NCBI RefSeq assembly: GCF_013870525.1
Contig: NZ_JACBXD010000002.1
Span: 155,686 to 219,685, forward strand
Reading direction: 5' to 3'
Length of the DNA stretch: 64,000 nucleotides
DNA from: Amycolatopsis pittospori
GTDB taxonomy: Bacteria > Actinomycetota > Actinomycetes > Mycobacteriales > Pseudonocardiaceae
Shown: positions 42,208 to 50,141 of the stretch, one piece after another
Numbering within the stretch: the stretch's first letter is position 1
How the letters are laid out: every line of letters begins with the position of its first letter
Translations under genes and position numbers: made by a program
The notes under the pieces: model-generated
What the model was told of the DNA's origin: nothing
The model's input: only the letters and a program-made list of their open reading frames with translations
Databases searched by the model: none

Positions 42208-44235
42208 TTACTCCCGCGGTCCGCTCGATGCCTGAAGTCCGCTGGCGGGCAACCGGTTCGCTCCCCAGCTCCGTTCGATGTAGTCGACGATCCGCGTGAT
42301 GTCCTCGGGCGGCACCTTCCCCGGCTCCCCGTGTTCGAGCGGGTCGGTGTGGAAGATGTAGAGCCGCGAGGCGAACTGGTCGAACGGCAACGAAGCCTCG
42401 CCGAACCGCTCCCCGTTGCCCGCGGTCGAGACCACGACCCCGTCGCCCCAGTCCTGTCCGCTGTCGTTGTTGGGGTTGTAGAAGTACACCCGCGTGACCT
42501 CGTGCGGGTCGGGGGCGACCCGCAGGATGGTGATCGCGTGCCAGCCGACGTAACGGGCGGCGCTGTCGGTGACGGCGACCCCGGCGGGCTGCGGGTGGAT
42601 CAGCGGCTGCCCCCCGTTGTAGGCCGGGTGGTAGCTCGCGTGGAACTGCCGCAGGAAGGTGTCGAGATCGATGAGGTTCCCGGTCTCGACGTCCACGTTG
42701 ATCCGGAACCCGCGCGCGGTCCACCAGCCGTGGAACTCGGGGTTGACCCAGCGGTGCGGATCGCCGGGCCTGCCGATGCAGCGGCGCCCCATCTCGGCGT
42801 AGATCCGGTCCAGATGCGGCACCACGAGCAACGAAACCGGGTCCAGGTCGGACGGCGGGGTGCTCGCGAGGCCGGCGGCGCTGTCGTTCGAGGAGATCCG
42901 CTGGCCTTCGAAGTGCATGACGACCTCGTCGTCCCGCGCCGCCCAGACCACGATCTGCAGCAGGTAGTCCGGGTCGTTGTAGGCCCACATCGACAGCGCG
43001 CGAGCCGACTGGCAGGTCGGATTGTCGCCTTGGCCGACTCCCAGTGGCAGACCCAGCATCGACAGCACGCCCGCGATCAGCCGCGCCTCGGGCCCCGGCT
43101 CGTCGCCGAACACGGTCGTCAGCCGCTCGCGCGCGGACTCGGACAGCTCCAGCCCGAGCTGACGCCACAGCGCGGGCACCATCGGCGGGGAGTGGAGGAT
43201 GCCGCGGTCGAGCAGCAAGGCCAGCCCGTAGACGCACTGGGCGGTCTGCGTATGCACCGCCACCTCGATCAGCCGGTGGATCAGGTCGCGGTGGCGCAGC
43301 AGGCTGTTGCGGCCGGTGTCGGACAGGCCGAGTGCCTCCCCGAGCAGGTAGTCGCTCTTGTGCCGCAGGAATCGCAGCAGCTCGGCGTGGTACGGCGAGA
43401 CCAGCCCGGTGTCGTGCATCGCCCTGGCGAACCCGGTGGCCTCGTACTGCAGGCCGCCGTCGTCCATCGCCTCCAGCCGGGACCGGAAGACCTCGGTGCC
43501 CGGGTCCTCGCGGCAGGCCTCCGTGGTCCCGAACAGGGCGCTGATCAGCCTGTCGACGCCCTGCCCCGACGCGTTGCCGAGGTCGACCTCCGGATCCCCG
43601 CGGTAGACCGCGATCCGGGTGATCAGCGACTGCACCTGGTCGACCTGGATCGGGCGCTGGCGCAGGATCCGCCAGATCTCCTCGACCAGCTTGTCCAGCA
43701 CGCTCTCGTAGCCGATCTCGTCGGCGACGTGCCGGAACAGATCCCTGATCAGCTGCGCGGTCCGGCCCTGCCGGGTCCGCTCCGCCTCGGTCGGCGGCGT
43801 GAACAGCAGTTCCAGGTTCATCGCGAGCACCTGCGACAGGAATTCGCTCGCGTCCTCGGCGGACAACGTCGGATGCGCGTAGTCACCACAGGCCACGGCG
43901 AGCGTGCGCAGCTCGCTGCACGCCTCCATCACCACGGTGTCCGCGTCCCCGGCGTGCAGCCCCGGTCCGACCAACGCCGGGATCAGGATCTCCGGGGTGG
44001 CCCAGTCCGTCCCCAGGAACAGGCCCGCCTCCTCCAGCGCCCGTGCCCTGGCCTGGACCGCCGCGGCACCGCCGGGCTGCACCAGCACCCGCCGCAGCGC
44101 CTCCAGCACCCGCCGCAGCTTCGTGTGCTTGCCGAAGTCGCGGGTCTCGGCCATCGCCCTGATCGCGTCGTCCAGCGAGGCCACGCGCTTGTCCAGCGTG
44201 GTGGCCACGCCGGGAACATCGCCGTTCGGTTTCAA
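42208..44235 (-). CDS. Uncharacterised 675-residue protein with Cys-His-Asn peptidase-like C-terminal region
   Basis: Residues 1-395 are helical with no known domain (DKRVASLDDAIRAMAETRDF). From about 400 the sequence looks like a papain-like/C39-type fold. C408 sits in GDNPTCQSARALSMWAYND at the start of a helix, H566 in RYVGWHAITILRV, and N587 in YFYNPNNDSGQDWGDG. The order Cys, His, Asn and the WHAITI strand fit. No signal peptide. It is 39 bp downstream of the ATP-grasp gene and clearly cotranscribed. I do not recognise a family. It might be a peptidase, amidase or transferase acting on the ligase product. Confidence 0.75.
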   Translation of the reverse strand: MKPNGDVPGVATTLDKRVASLDDAIRAMAETRDFGKHTKLRRVLEALRRVLVQPGGAAAVQARARALEEAGLFLGTDWATPEILIPALVGPGLHAGDADTVVMEACSELRTLAVACGDYAHPTLSAEDASEFLSQVLAMNLELLFTPPTEAERTRQGRTAQLIRDLFRHVADEIGYESVLDKLVEEIWRILRQRPIQVDQVQSLITRIAVYRGDPEVDLGNASGQGVDRLISALFGTTEACREDPGTEVFRSRLEAMDDGGLQYEATGFARAMHDTGLVSPYHAELLRFLRHKSDYLLGEALGLSDTGRNSLLRHRDLIHRLIEVAVHTQTAQCVYGLALLLDRGILHSPPMVPALWRQLGLELSESARERLTTVFGDEPGPEARLIAGVLSMLGLPLGVGQGDNPTCQSARALSMWAYNDPDYLLQIVVWAARDDEVVMHFEGQRISSNDSAAGLASTPPSDLDPVSLLVVPHLDRIYAEMGRRCIGRPGDPHRWVNPEFHGWWTARGFRINVDVETGNLIDLDTFLRQFHASYHPAYNGGQPLIHPQPAGVAVTDSAARYVGWHAITILRVAPDPHEVTRVYFYNPNNDSGQDWGDGVVVSTAGNGERFGEASLPFDQFASRLYIFHTDPLEHGEPGKVPPEDITRIVDYIERSWGANRLPASGLQASSGPRE

Positions 44236-44274
44236 AGACTTCCCTCGGGTCGGTCTCCTGGTCCGGGGTCGACC

Positions 44275-45516
44275 TCAGACGTAGAAGTCGAACTCTTCCT
44301 GTTGCTTCAGCAGCTCCCGCATCCGGTAGGAATCATCGCCGAAGAAGTACAACAGACCCCAGTGTGTACCGAACGCGGTCCGCTTGGTCACCGTCTCCTC
44401 CAGCGGTGCCGACAGGTCGTGCGACTCGTAGTAGTCGTGGTCCTCGGTTTCCGGCGGGATCCGCAGCTCGCTGACCACCCGGCGGCGCGGGTAGACCCCG
44501 AAGCAGCCCGCGACCCCGGCGGCGTCCTCGACCTCCCGCGGGAAGAAGGCGTCGATCTCCTCCTCGGTCGTCTTCGGGTCGAAGGCCAGCGCCAGTCCCT
44601 GGTAGGCGTTGAACCCGTAGGCGCGTTCGAGCAGCTCGAACACCTTGAAGCCCGGAGGCCGGTAGGCGACCTCGCCGAAGTACATCTCGCCGTCGTTCGT
44701 GACGAAGTACTCCGGGTGCACGAAGCCGAACTCGATGTCGAAGGTCTTGATCAGCTTCTCGATCTGCGCGGTGATCTGCGGCCGGTACCGCTCCAGCTCG
44801 GGGGTGGCGGGCACGAACACCGAGTAACCCAGGGTCACGTACTCGGAGATGTTGAGGAACTTGATCTTCCCGTTGTGGATCCACGCCTCGACGGCGAACT
44901 CCCAGCCGTCGAGATGCGACTCCATCAACACCGGGAACTCGTCCTCCGGGATCGCGTCGACGTCATCGGGGGTGCGGACGATGCGGTGCCCGAGACAGCC
45001 CGCCTTGTCGAAGGCCTTGAGGTGGATCGGATCGTTCGGATCGCCGTCGAGCTTGAGGAGTGTCTGGTTGACGCGCTTGAGGAAACGGATCACGTCGTCG
45101 CGGTCGTGGGCCTCCTCGAAGATCCCCACCCGGATCCCGCCGAGTTGCGCGCGGCGCTTCATCAGCGACTTGTCCCGCAGCAACATGGCCTGGCCGAACA
45201 GACGCGGATTGTCCAGCAGCACGGAGTTGATCGCCCCCGCCCACTCGACGGTTTCTTCGAACAGCGGGATCGCGACGTCGACGCCTTCGCGCTGCAGCGT
45301 CTCGGCGATCTCCAGCGAGCGGTCGTTGAGCCGCTCGAAATTCCATGGCAGATAGGGAATGTCATTTTCCACGCAGTACTTCTCGGCCCAATCCGGCGCC
45401 ACGACGACGTACCGCCGATCGAACCGGTCGAGCGCCTCGACGGCGTTCAGGCTCCACCCTAAAAGAGCCACGTACCCTTTGTCTGGATTCTTCGTGGCCG
45501 GTTCGGGTCGCGTCAT
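44275..45516 (-). CDS. ATP-grasp ligase
   Basis: The protein has 413 residues from ATG 45516 with a good GGAGGAACGG ribosome site. The N-terminal domain (about 10-110) is a preATP-grasp Rossmann-like fold (YVALLGWSLNAVEAL). ATP-grasp follows: LLRDKSLMKRRAQLGGIRVG, FPVLMESHLDGWEFAVEAWI and the C-terminal metal/ATP part FGFVHPEYFVTNDGEMYFGE then VAYRPPGFK. This fold couples a carboxylate to an amine or thiol. Substrates are unknown, and it is not a purine, biotin or D-Ala ligase by motif. It is paired with the 675-residue protein. A hairpin with a GGGAGGA loop lies in its upstream region. Confidence 0.85.
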   Translation of the reverse strand: MTRPEPATKNPDKGYVALLGWSLNAVEALDRFDRRYVVVAPDWAEKYCVENDIPYLPWNFERLNDRSLEIAETLQREGVDVAIPLFEETVEWAGAINSVLLDNPRLFGQAMLLRDKSLMKRRAQLGGIRVGIFEEAHDRDDVIRFLKRVNQTLLKLDGDPNDPIHLKAFDKAGCLGHRIVRTPDDVDAIPEDEFPVLMESHLDGWEFAVEAWIHNGKIKFLNISEYVTLGYSVFVPATPELERYRPQITAQIEKLIKTFDIEFGFVHPEYFVTNDGEMYFGEVAYRPPGFKVFELLERAYGFNAYQGLALAFDPKTTEEEIDAFFPREVEDAAGVAGCFGVYPRRRVVSELRIPPETEDHDYYESHDLSAPLEETVTKRTAFGTHWGLLYFFGDDSYRMRELLKQQEEFDFYV

Positions 45517-45662
45517 AGGACCGTTCCTCCGTGTCGGCGTCAGCTCCTCGAAAAGTCTGGGCCGATCAACCGTACCTGGAGAGTGACACCACCCGCTGAA
45601 TGGATCGCGAGCCACCTTGCCGACGGATGCGTAGCGGAGACAGATTTTCCTTTGACTGCAGG

Positions 45663-45693
45663 GGTTATCTCTGCGGGAGGAGCAGGGATAACC
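45663..45693. promoter_or_regulatory. Hairpin upstream of the ATP-grasp gene
   Basis: GGTTATCTCTGC (45663-45674) pairs with GCAGGGATAACC (45682-45693), one mismatch in 12, around loop GGGAGGA. It lies about 150 bp upstream of the ATP-grasp start and is the only strong dyad there besides element C. It may be an operator or a transcript structure. Confidence 0.45.
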
Positions 45694-45757
45694 TCTTGGT
45701 CACTCCAAAATGGACGCTTCGTCACCCAGGGGACAGCAGTGACCAGCGCCACTTTTA

Positions 45758-45854
45758 TTGAGGGGTAAGGCAAACGTGTCGCGTGCGCAGAGACGGATCT
45801 CGCGTGCTCGGACGCCGTACACCCCGGGTGCGACACGTTTGCCTTACCCCTCAA
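45758..45854. repeat. Palindromic intergenic element, copy C
   Basis: The 97-bp element has perfect 25-bp terminal inverted repeats, 45758-45782 (beginning TTGAGGGGTAAGGCAAACGT) and 45830-45854. The 47-bp centre includes ACGGATCTCGCGTGCTCGGA, the unit seen twice in region B. The ends match element A at 1458. No ORF is present. No clear target duplication is visible. It sits between the ATP-grasp upstream region and the end of a membrane-protein gene. Confidence 0.85.
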
Positions 45855-45892
45855 CACCTATCTGTCACCATGTTCTGTCACAGGGGGTGACG

Positions 45893-46453
45893 TCAGCTTT
45901 CCTGGGGAGCGCGGCCGAGACGGATCGCCGAGACCAGGAAGAAGATGCCCCCGACGACGGCGTACCCGGCCACGTTGGTCAGCGAAGGGTTCGCAGCGGA
46001 GGCCCCGAGGATGAAGGTGGCGCCCGCCAGAACGGAGATCCCGCCGCTGAGGATCATCGGCCACTGGCCACCCATCTTGCGACGCTTGACCGCCACGACC
46101 AGCTGGACCAGTCCGGCGACGATCGCCCAGGCGCCCCACACCCGCAAGACCGCCGGAATGTCCGAAGCCGCGGCGACGGCCAGACCGACCGCGGCGAGCG
46201 AACTGATCGCCATGTTCACATACAGGCCGCGAACCGATCCGCCGTCCTTCGCCGAGCGAGCGTCCACAATGGCCGAACCCACGTCGAACAGCGGATAGAG
46301 GACGACCAGGACTACGCCCGCCGCACCCAAGCCCGACTTCGTCGTCAGGAACACCAGGACCGCCCACACGATGGCGAACGCGAATCGCACGAAGTACAAC
46401 CGGCGCAGCGCCGGCGCGAACCCGACGACGGCGGGCGAGTCGACAGTAGTCAC
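45893..46453 (-). CDS. DUF308/HdeD-like membrane protein
   Basis: The 186-residue protein starts at GTG 46453 (TTVDSPAVVGFAPALRRLYF) with GAAGGGG upstream. Six or so TM helices are arranged in repeats (VRFAFAIVWAVLVFLTT, AAGVVLVVLYPLFDVGSAIV, VWGAWAIVAGLVQLVVAVK and others). This is the pattern of HdeD-type and related actinobacterial membrane proteins. It is the probable target of the TetR gene upstream on the same strand, since two matching direct repeats lie at 46490-46560. Confidence 0.78.
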   Translation of the reverse strand: MTTVDSPAVVGFAPALRRLYFVRFAFAIVWAVLVFLTTKSGLGAAGVVLVVLYPLFDVGSAIVDARSAKDGGSVRGLYVNMAISSLAAVGLAVAAASDIPAVLRVWGAWAIVAGLVQLVVAVKRRKMGGQWPMILSGGISVLAGATFILGASAANPSLTNVAGYAVVGGIFFLVSAIRLGRAPQES

Positions 46454-46489
46454 GGTGACCCCTTCAGAACGGGAATCTCTTCCCAAGTA

Positions 46490-46560
46490 GACCGAATGTT
46501 CTATCTCATTCAGCATGGACGACCGTGTCATGCCTGTCAAGACCGAACGTTCTATCTCAT
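46490..46560. promoter_or_regulatory. Paired TetR-type operators upstream of the DUF308-like gene
   Basis: GACCGAATGTTCTATCTCAT (46490-46509) and GACCGAACGTTCTATCTCAT (46541-46560) are 19 of 20 identical and 51 bp apart. Each centres on a GAACGTTC-type palindrome, which is perfect in the second. Between the tetR gene (ends 46611) and the membrane gene (starts 46453), they are placed to be bound by that TetR protein. Confidence 0.8.
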
Positions 46561-46610
46561 CAGGAGTGTCCGATGCCCGCCGGCAAGGGGCGCTGTCGCG
46601 CGTCCTGGAA

Positions 46611-47204
46611 CTATTTCGAGGCGGAGGTCATCCGGTGCCGCAGAATTCCGTCGACGCCTTGAAGGAACGTGTCGCAGACCTCCGCGGGGTCGGACAGGCA
46701 GCCCGACGCCATCGCGCCGTCCCGGAGCAGCATGAAGTGCCGTCCCGCGGGTTCCGGCGAGGTCTCGCCGACCTGCCCGAACTGGTCGGTGACGGCACGC
46801 AGGAGCCACTCGCGATGAGCGAGGACGACTTGGTGAACCGGGTGTTCGGGGTCCGGGAACTCGGCGGCGGCGTTGATGAAGGCGCATCCGCGGAACCGGG
46901 CCGACCGAATACCCCCGGCGATCGACTCGGCGATGGCTCGCAGTACGTCGGCCGCGGGAAGGCCGCTGGTGAGCGCCTTCCCGATCCCCTCGCGTTCCAT
47001 CTCGGCGACGCCCTCCAGGTAGGCGACGACGAGCTCGTCCTTACTGGGGAAGTGCCGGTACAGCGTGGCGCGGGTGACCTCCGCCTCCGCGACGATCCGG
47101 TCGATCCCCACCGAGTGCACACCCTCGGCATAGAAGATCCGCGTCGCCGTCGCGAGCAGCCTTGTCCGGGCTTCGGAGACTTGGCCTCGAGTCTTGGTCA
47201 CCAT
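46611..47204 (-). CDS. TetR-family transcriptional regulator
   Basis: This 197-residue regulator has an N-terminal HTH (about 10-58: ARTRLLATATRIFYAEGVHS, then VTRATLYRHFPSKDELVVAY). The C-terminal ligand-binding domain includes FRGCAFINAAAEFPDPEHPV, typical of the TetR_C_7-like group. It lies upstream of and co-oriented with the DUF308-like membrane gene and its double operator. Autoregulation would need an operator beyond its own start, which I did not find. Confidence 0.92.
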   Translation of the reverse strand: MVTKTRGQVSEARTRLLATATRIFYAEGVHSVGIDRIVAEAEVTRATLYRHFPSKDELVVAYLEGVAEMEREGIGKALTSGLPAADVLRAIAESIAGGIRSARFRGCAFINAAAEFPDPEHPVHQVVLAHREWLLRAVTDQFGQVGETSPEPAGRHFMLLRDGAMASGCLSDPAEVCDTFLQGVDGILRHRMTSASK

Positions 47205-47261
47205 CCGGCCCAGATTAGCAGAGAGAACGATCGGTACCCTGCGCTCTCGTCGCCGGACCGG

Positions 47262-48371
47262 TCAGCAGAAGACCTCGGTGAGCAGCTTGCGGAACGCGTC
47301 GCCGGGGTCGCCCACGGTCGGCGCGCTCGTAGCCGAGAGCTCCAGCCGCTTCGTGGTGTCCGGCGTGGTCAGCAGCTGCGAGGAGTAGCCGGGAATGCCG
47401 CCGCCGTGGCCCCATACCTTGGTACCGCACGGCAGGGTCTCCACCTGCAGGCCCAGACCGTACTCGGGACTGACCGCGCTGGTCTTGGCCATCTCCTGCA
47501 GCTGCGCGGGCCCGAGCAACCTGCCGCTCGCCAGTGCCACGCCGAACGTGTCCAGGTCGCGGGTCGTGGAGATCATCTCGCCGGCGGCCCACGCGACCGA
47601 CGGGTTGATGCGGGTGATGTCGTTCGGCTTGCCCGCCACGGTCACGTAGCCGTGGGCGTGCGGGCCCCTGATTTCGACCCTGTCTCCGGGAACCTCGGTG
47701 TCGTCGAGGCGTAACGGCTTCAGGATCCGCTGCTCGACAGCCTTCTCGTACGGCCTGCCGGTCAGCTTCTCCACCAGCAGACCCACGACGACGTAGTTGG
47801 TGTTCGAGTAGCTCCACCGGGTTCCGGGATCGAAGTCCAGCGGCCTGCCGGTCGAGATCTTCAGCAGATCCTCGGGATTCCAGTGCTTATAGCGGATCTT
47901 CTCGAACTCGTCCGGGTCGAGCGGCAACGCGTCGGTGTAGTTGTAGAGACCGCTGGTGTGCTGCAGTAGCTGGCGCGTCGTGATGCGGCCGTCGATCAGA
48001 CCGGGCAGGTAGCGGACGACCGGCGCGTCCAGGTCGACCCTGCCTTCGCCCGCGAGCTGCAGCAGCACCGTCGACACGAACGTCTTGGTGATGCTGCCGA
48101 CGCGGAACCGGCCGTTCTCCGGCACCGGGCGGTTCGAATCCAGCTCCGCCTTGCCCGAGCGCGCGGTGAACCGCTGGCGGCCATCGGTCACCCTGGCCTG
48201 CACACCGAGCGCTCCCCCGCTCCCGACGACCTGGTCCAGCGCCTCCTGCACGACCTTCCGGTCGGCGTCGGCATCGGCGAGCGCGGTACCCGTCGTGGCG
48301 ACCAAACCCGCCACGGTGAGCGTGGCCACGAGCTTGATCCTCATCGAAGACCGCGAGAATTTTCTTTGCAT
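47262..48371 (-). CDS. Secreted serine beta-lactamase-like hydrolase (D-Ala-D-Ala carboxypeptidase/esterase family)
   Basis: The protein has 369 residues from ATG 48371. A signal peptide (about 1-35, VATLTVAGLVATTGTALADA) leads to a class C beta-lactamase fold: SxxK as VGSITKTF, YxN as WSYSNTNYV, and HGGG in VWGHGGGIPGYSSQL. The family includes R61-type DD-carboxypeptidases and esterases. The Streptomyces R61-like layout makes DD-peptidase plausible. Mature protein acts outside the cell. ATG 48344 is an alternative start. Confidence 0.9.
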   Translation of the reverse strand: MQRKFSRSSMRIKLVATLTVAGLVATTGTALADADADRKVVQEALDQVVGSGGALGVQARVTDGRQRFTARSGKAELDSNRPVPENGRFRVGSITKTFVSTVLLQLAGEGRVDLDAPVVRYLPGLIDGRITTRQLLQHTSGLYNYTDALPLDPDEFEKIRYKHWNPEDLLKISTGRPLDFDPGTRWSYSNTNYVVVGLLVEKLTGRPYEKAVEQRILKPLRLDDTEVPGDRVEIRGPHAHGYVTVAGKPNDITRINPSVAWAAGEMISTTRDLDTFGVALASGRLLGPAQLQEMAKTSAVSPEYGLGLQVETLPCGTKVWGHGGGIPGYSSQLLTTPDTTKRLELSATSAPTVGDPGDAFRKLLTEVFC

Positions 48372-48646
48372 AATGAGAAAATCTCCCCTCGAAGCCCGAA
48401 GGCCCTCCCCAAAGCGGCGGTCCACCGCCAGACCGGCCCGACGCTAGCGCCCGGCGATCACCGGCCACAGTACCGGAAACGACAACCACTCGAACAGAGC
48501 AGAACACCCGGCGTCACCTGATCCGTTCAGCGCATCCTCGTGCACCATCCGCAAACCCGCCCCAGCGTCGTGCGTCCACAGTGGATGGAAGGGACTTTCA
48601 CGCCTGCTTGCCCCGGCCGTCGACGTGGCTCGAATATGCTGGCCGC

Positions 48647-49177
48647 GTGTACTCACCGATCCCCATCCTGAACGAGCTGAAAGACCTCTACGATTCGAAG
48701 GGCGACTTCCTCGCCGAGGGCTTCGAGTTGTACGGCTACGACGACAAGGGACACTTCCCCCAGGAGTTGAGCGACCCGCAGTTCCTTTCGCGGTTGATTC
48801 CCTTCGCCCAGGCGAACGGGACTGGAACGCTGTACGCCATCTGGCGCTCCTCGGACGAGACGGACCTCGCCCTGCTGCCTGTCGTGGCCTTCGGCGACGA
48901 GGGTGGTGAAGAGGTCGTCGCCCGCGACTTCCGGGATCTCCTGCGACTGTTGGGTTACGACGCCGAAATCACGGTCGACCACGACTCGGCTTACTACTTC
49001 CGTGAGGAAGACGACGACCACAGCGGCTCGCATGCGGCGTTCGTCGAGTGGCTTCGAGAACGTGGCCTGACACCGGCCGAAGACCCGGACGCCCTCGTGG
49101 CCGCCGCCCAGGAGGTCCACGGCGAGCGGTTCCGGGCGTGGATCACGCCGTTCTACGAACAAGTCGGCTGGGCCTGA
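48647..49177 (+). CDS. Hypothetical acidic protein (SMI1/immunity-like)
   Basis: The 176-residue protein starts at GTG 48647 (VYSPIPILNELKDLYDSKGD). It is strongly acidic with a mixed alpha/beta pattern including LYAIWRSSDETDLALLPVVA and AYYFREEDDDHSG. The FGDEGG-like strand and overall layout recall SMI1/KNR4-type immunity proteins, but the match is weak. It is 7 bp upstream of another small hypothetical gene, likely cotranscribed. No toxin gene is adjacent. Confidence 0.65.
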   Translation: MYSPIPILNELKDLYDSKGDFLAEGFELYGYDDKGHFPQELSDPQFLSRLIPFAQANGTGTLYAIWRSSDETDLALLPVVAFGDEGGEEVVARDFRDLLRLLGYDAEITVDHDSAYYFREEDDDHSGSHAAFVEWLRERGLTPAEDPDALVAAAQEVHGERFRAWITPFYEQVGWA

Positions 49178-49184
49178 GTCCCCC

Positions 49185-49628
49185 ATGATGGATGAACGGC
49201 TACTCGGCCTGTGGTCGGACGAGATCCTGCATCCGAGCAGGGTCGAGTCCGTCGACCTGGCATTCCACGACGACGGCACCGGATGGCTCTACTGGTCGAG
49301 CTGGAGCACCGAGTTCTCGGTCGCCCGCTACACCTGGACGACCACCGCCGAGAAGAACCTCGGCCTGCGATTCCACCGCACTCTCGGCGGCACGTGGTCC
49401 GTCGACGACGACATCACCCACCATCACGTCGAAGCGGACGAGCAGGAAGAGTCCGCGGTCGACGTCGGCTACGACATCGCACCCGGCGAAGATCCCTTCG
49501 GCAACCCGATCACCCTGCTCATCCTGGCCCGGCCGTTGCACGGCCACCTCGCCGGTTCCCGATTCGGCCGGGTCGAGAATCCGCGGTCACTCGACGATCC
49601 GACCGCCGACGCTCCGCGCCGGGCCTAG
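49185..49628 (+). CDS. Hypothetical protein
   Basis: The protein has 147 residues, begins MMDERLLGLWSDEILHPSRV and contains GTGWLYWSSWSTEFSVARYTW, a beta-sandwich-like stretch with aromatic alternation. It ends in a flexible acidic/proline tail. No family is recognised. It follows the SMI1-like gene by 7 bp and the two are probably one transcript. Such pairs occur among orphan immunity genes, but this is only a guess. Confidence 0.6.
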   Translation: MMDERLLGLWSDEILHPSRVESVDLAFHDDGTGWLYWSSWSTEFSVARYTWTTTAEKNLGLRFHRTLGGTWSVDDDITHHHVEADEQEESAVDVGYDIAPGEDPFGNPITLLILARPLHGHLAGSRFGRVENPRSLDDPTADAPRRA

Positions 49629-49665
49629 CCTGTGCCCCCTCGCCTCCCGGCAGCCCAGGCGGACC

Positions 49666-50085
49666 TCAGTCGGTCGCGAGGATTTCGGCCAGCCGAAGGG
49701 TGTCTTCGAGGTAACGCTCATAAGGGAAGCCGGCCGCGATGAGGCCCTCACGGAACTCGTCGTAGAGCGGTTTTCCCGCGACATGGAAGGCTTTCCGGCC
49801 GAGCTCGGTAAGCCGGACCAGTCGGCGCCGCGCGTGTTCCGGGTCGACGGTGATCCGCACCAGACCGTCCGCTTCGAGTGGCCGCAAGGCCCGGCTGATC
49901 GCCGGATCGGAGATCGACAGCGCTTGGGCGAGCCGATGCTGCGTCGTCGGCTCGATTTCCTCGAGTGTGCCCAGGAGCCGCATCTGACTGTAGGTCAGAC
50001 CGTCCGGGTCATCGGCGCGCCGCCGGGTCGCTTCGCCCATCAGCATGACCACGCGGTGCAGCAGGTCTGCGAGTCCGTCATCCAC
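49666..50085 (-). CDS. MarR-family transcriptional regulator
   Basis: The 139-residue regulator uses GTG 50085. The winged HTH is clear: QHRLAQALSISDPAISRALR, then PLEADGLVRITVDPEHARRR and LVRLTELGRKA. It is divergent from the DUF6790-like membrane gene, and the 56-bp gap holds a 34-bp near-perfect palindrome. Autorepression and control of the divergent gene are likely. Confidence 0.92.
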   Translation of the reverse strand: MDDGLADLLHRVVMLMGEATRRRADDPDGLTYSQMRLLGTLEEIEPTTQHRLAQALSISDPAISRALRPLEADGLVRITVDPEHARRRLVRLTELGRKAFHVAGKPLYDEFREGLIAAGFPYERYLEDTLRLAEILATD

Positions 50086-50101
50086 GACCTCACCATACCA
50101 G

Positions 50102-50135
50102 AGTCTTGACTTGTTAATATTAACCAGTTAAGACT
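50102..50135. promoter_or_regulatory. 34-bp palindromic operator in the MarR divergent promoter
   Basis: The dyad runs from AGTCTT (50102) to AAGACT (50135) and matches at 15 of 17 positions per arm. The core GTTAATATTAAC (50113-50124) is a perfect palindrome. It lies 16 bp from the marR start and 6 bp from the divergent ATG at 50142, so bound protein blocks both promoters. Confidence 0.88.
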
Positions 50136-50141
50136 GTTGCC

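Noticed and set aside
42331..45462. 1,043-codon plus-strand frame spanning the ATP-grasp operon
   Set aside because: It crosses two clear minus-strand genes and their spacer, is Val/Arg/Gly-rich and low in complexity, and has no start signal. It is an antisense shadow.
45583..45768. Small plus-strand frame (61 codons) upstream of element C
   Set aside because: Poor third-position GC bias, no ribosome site, and its end runs into the repeat terminus.
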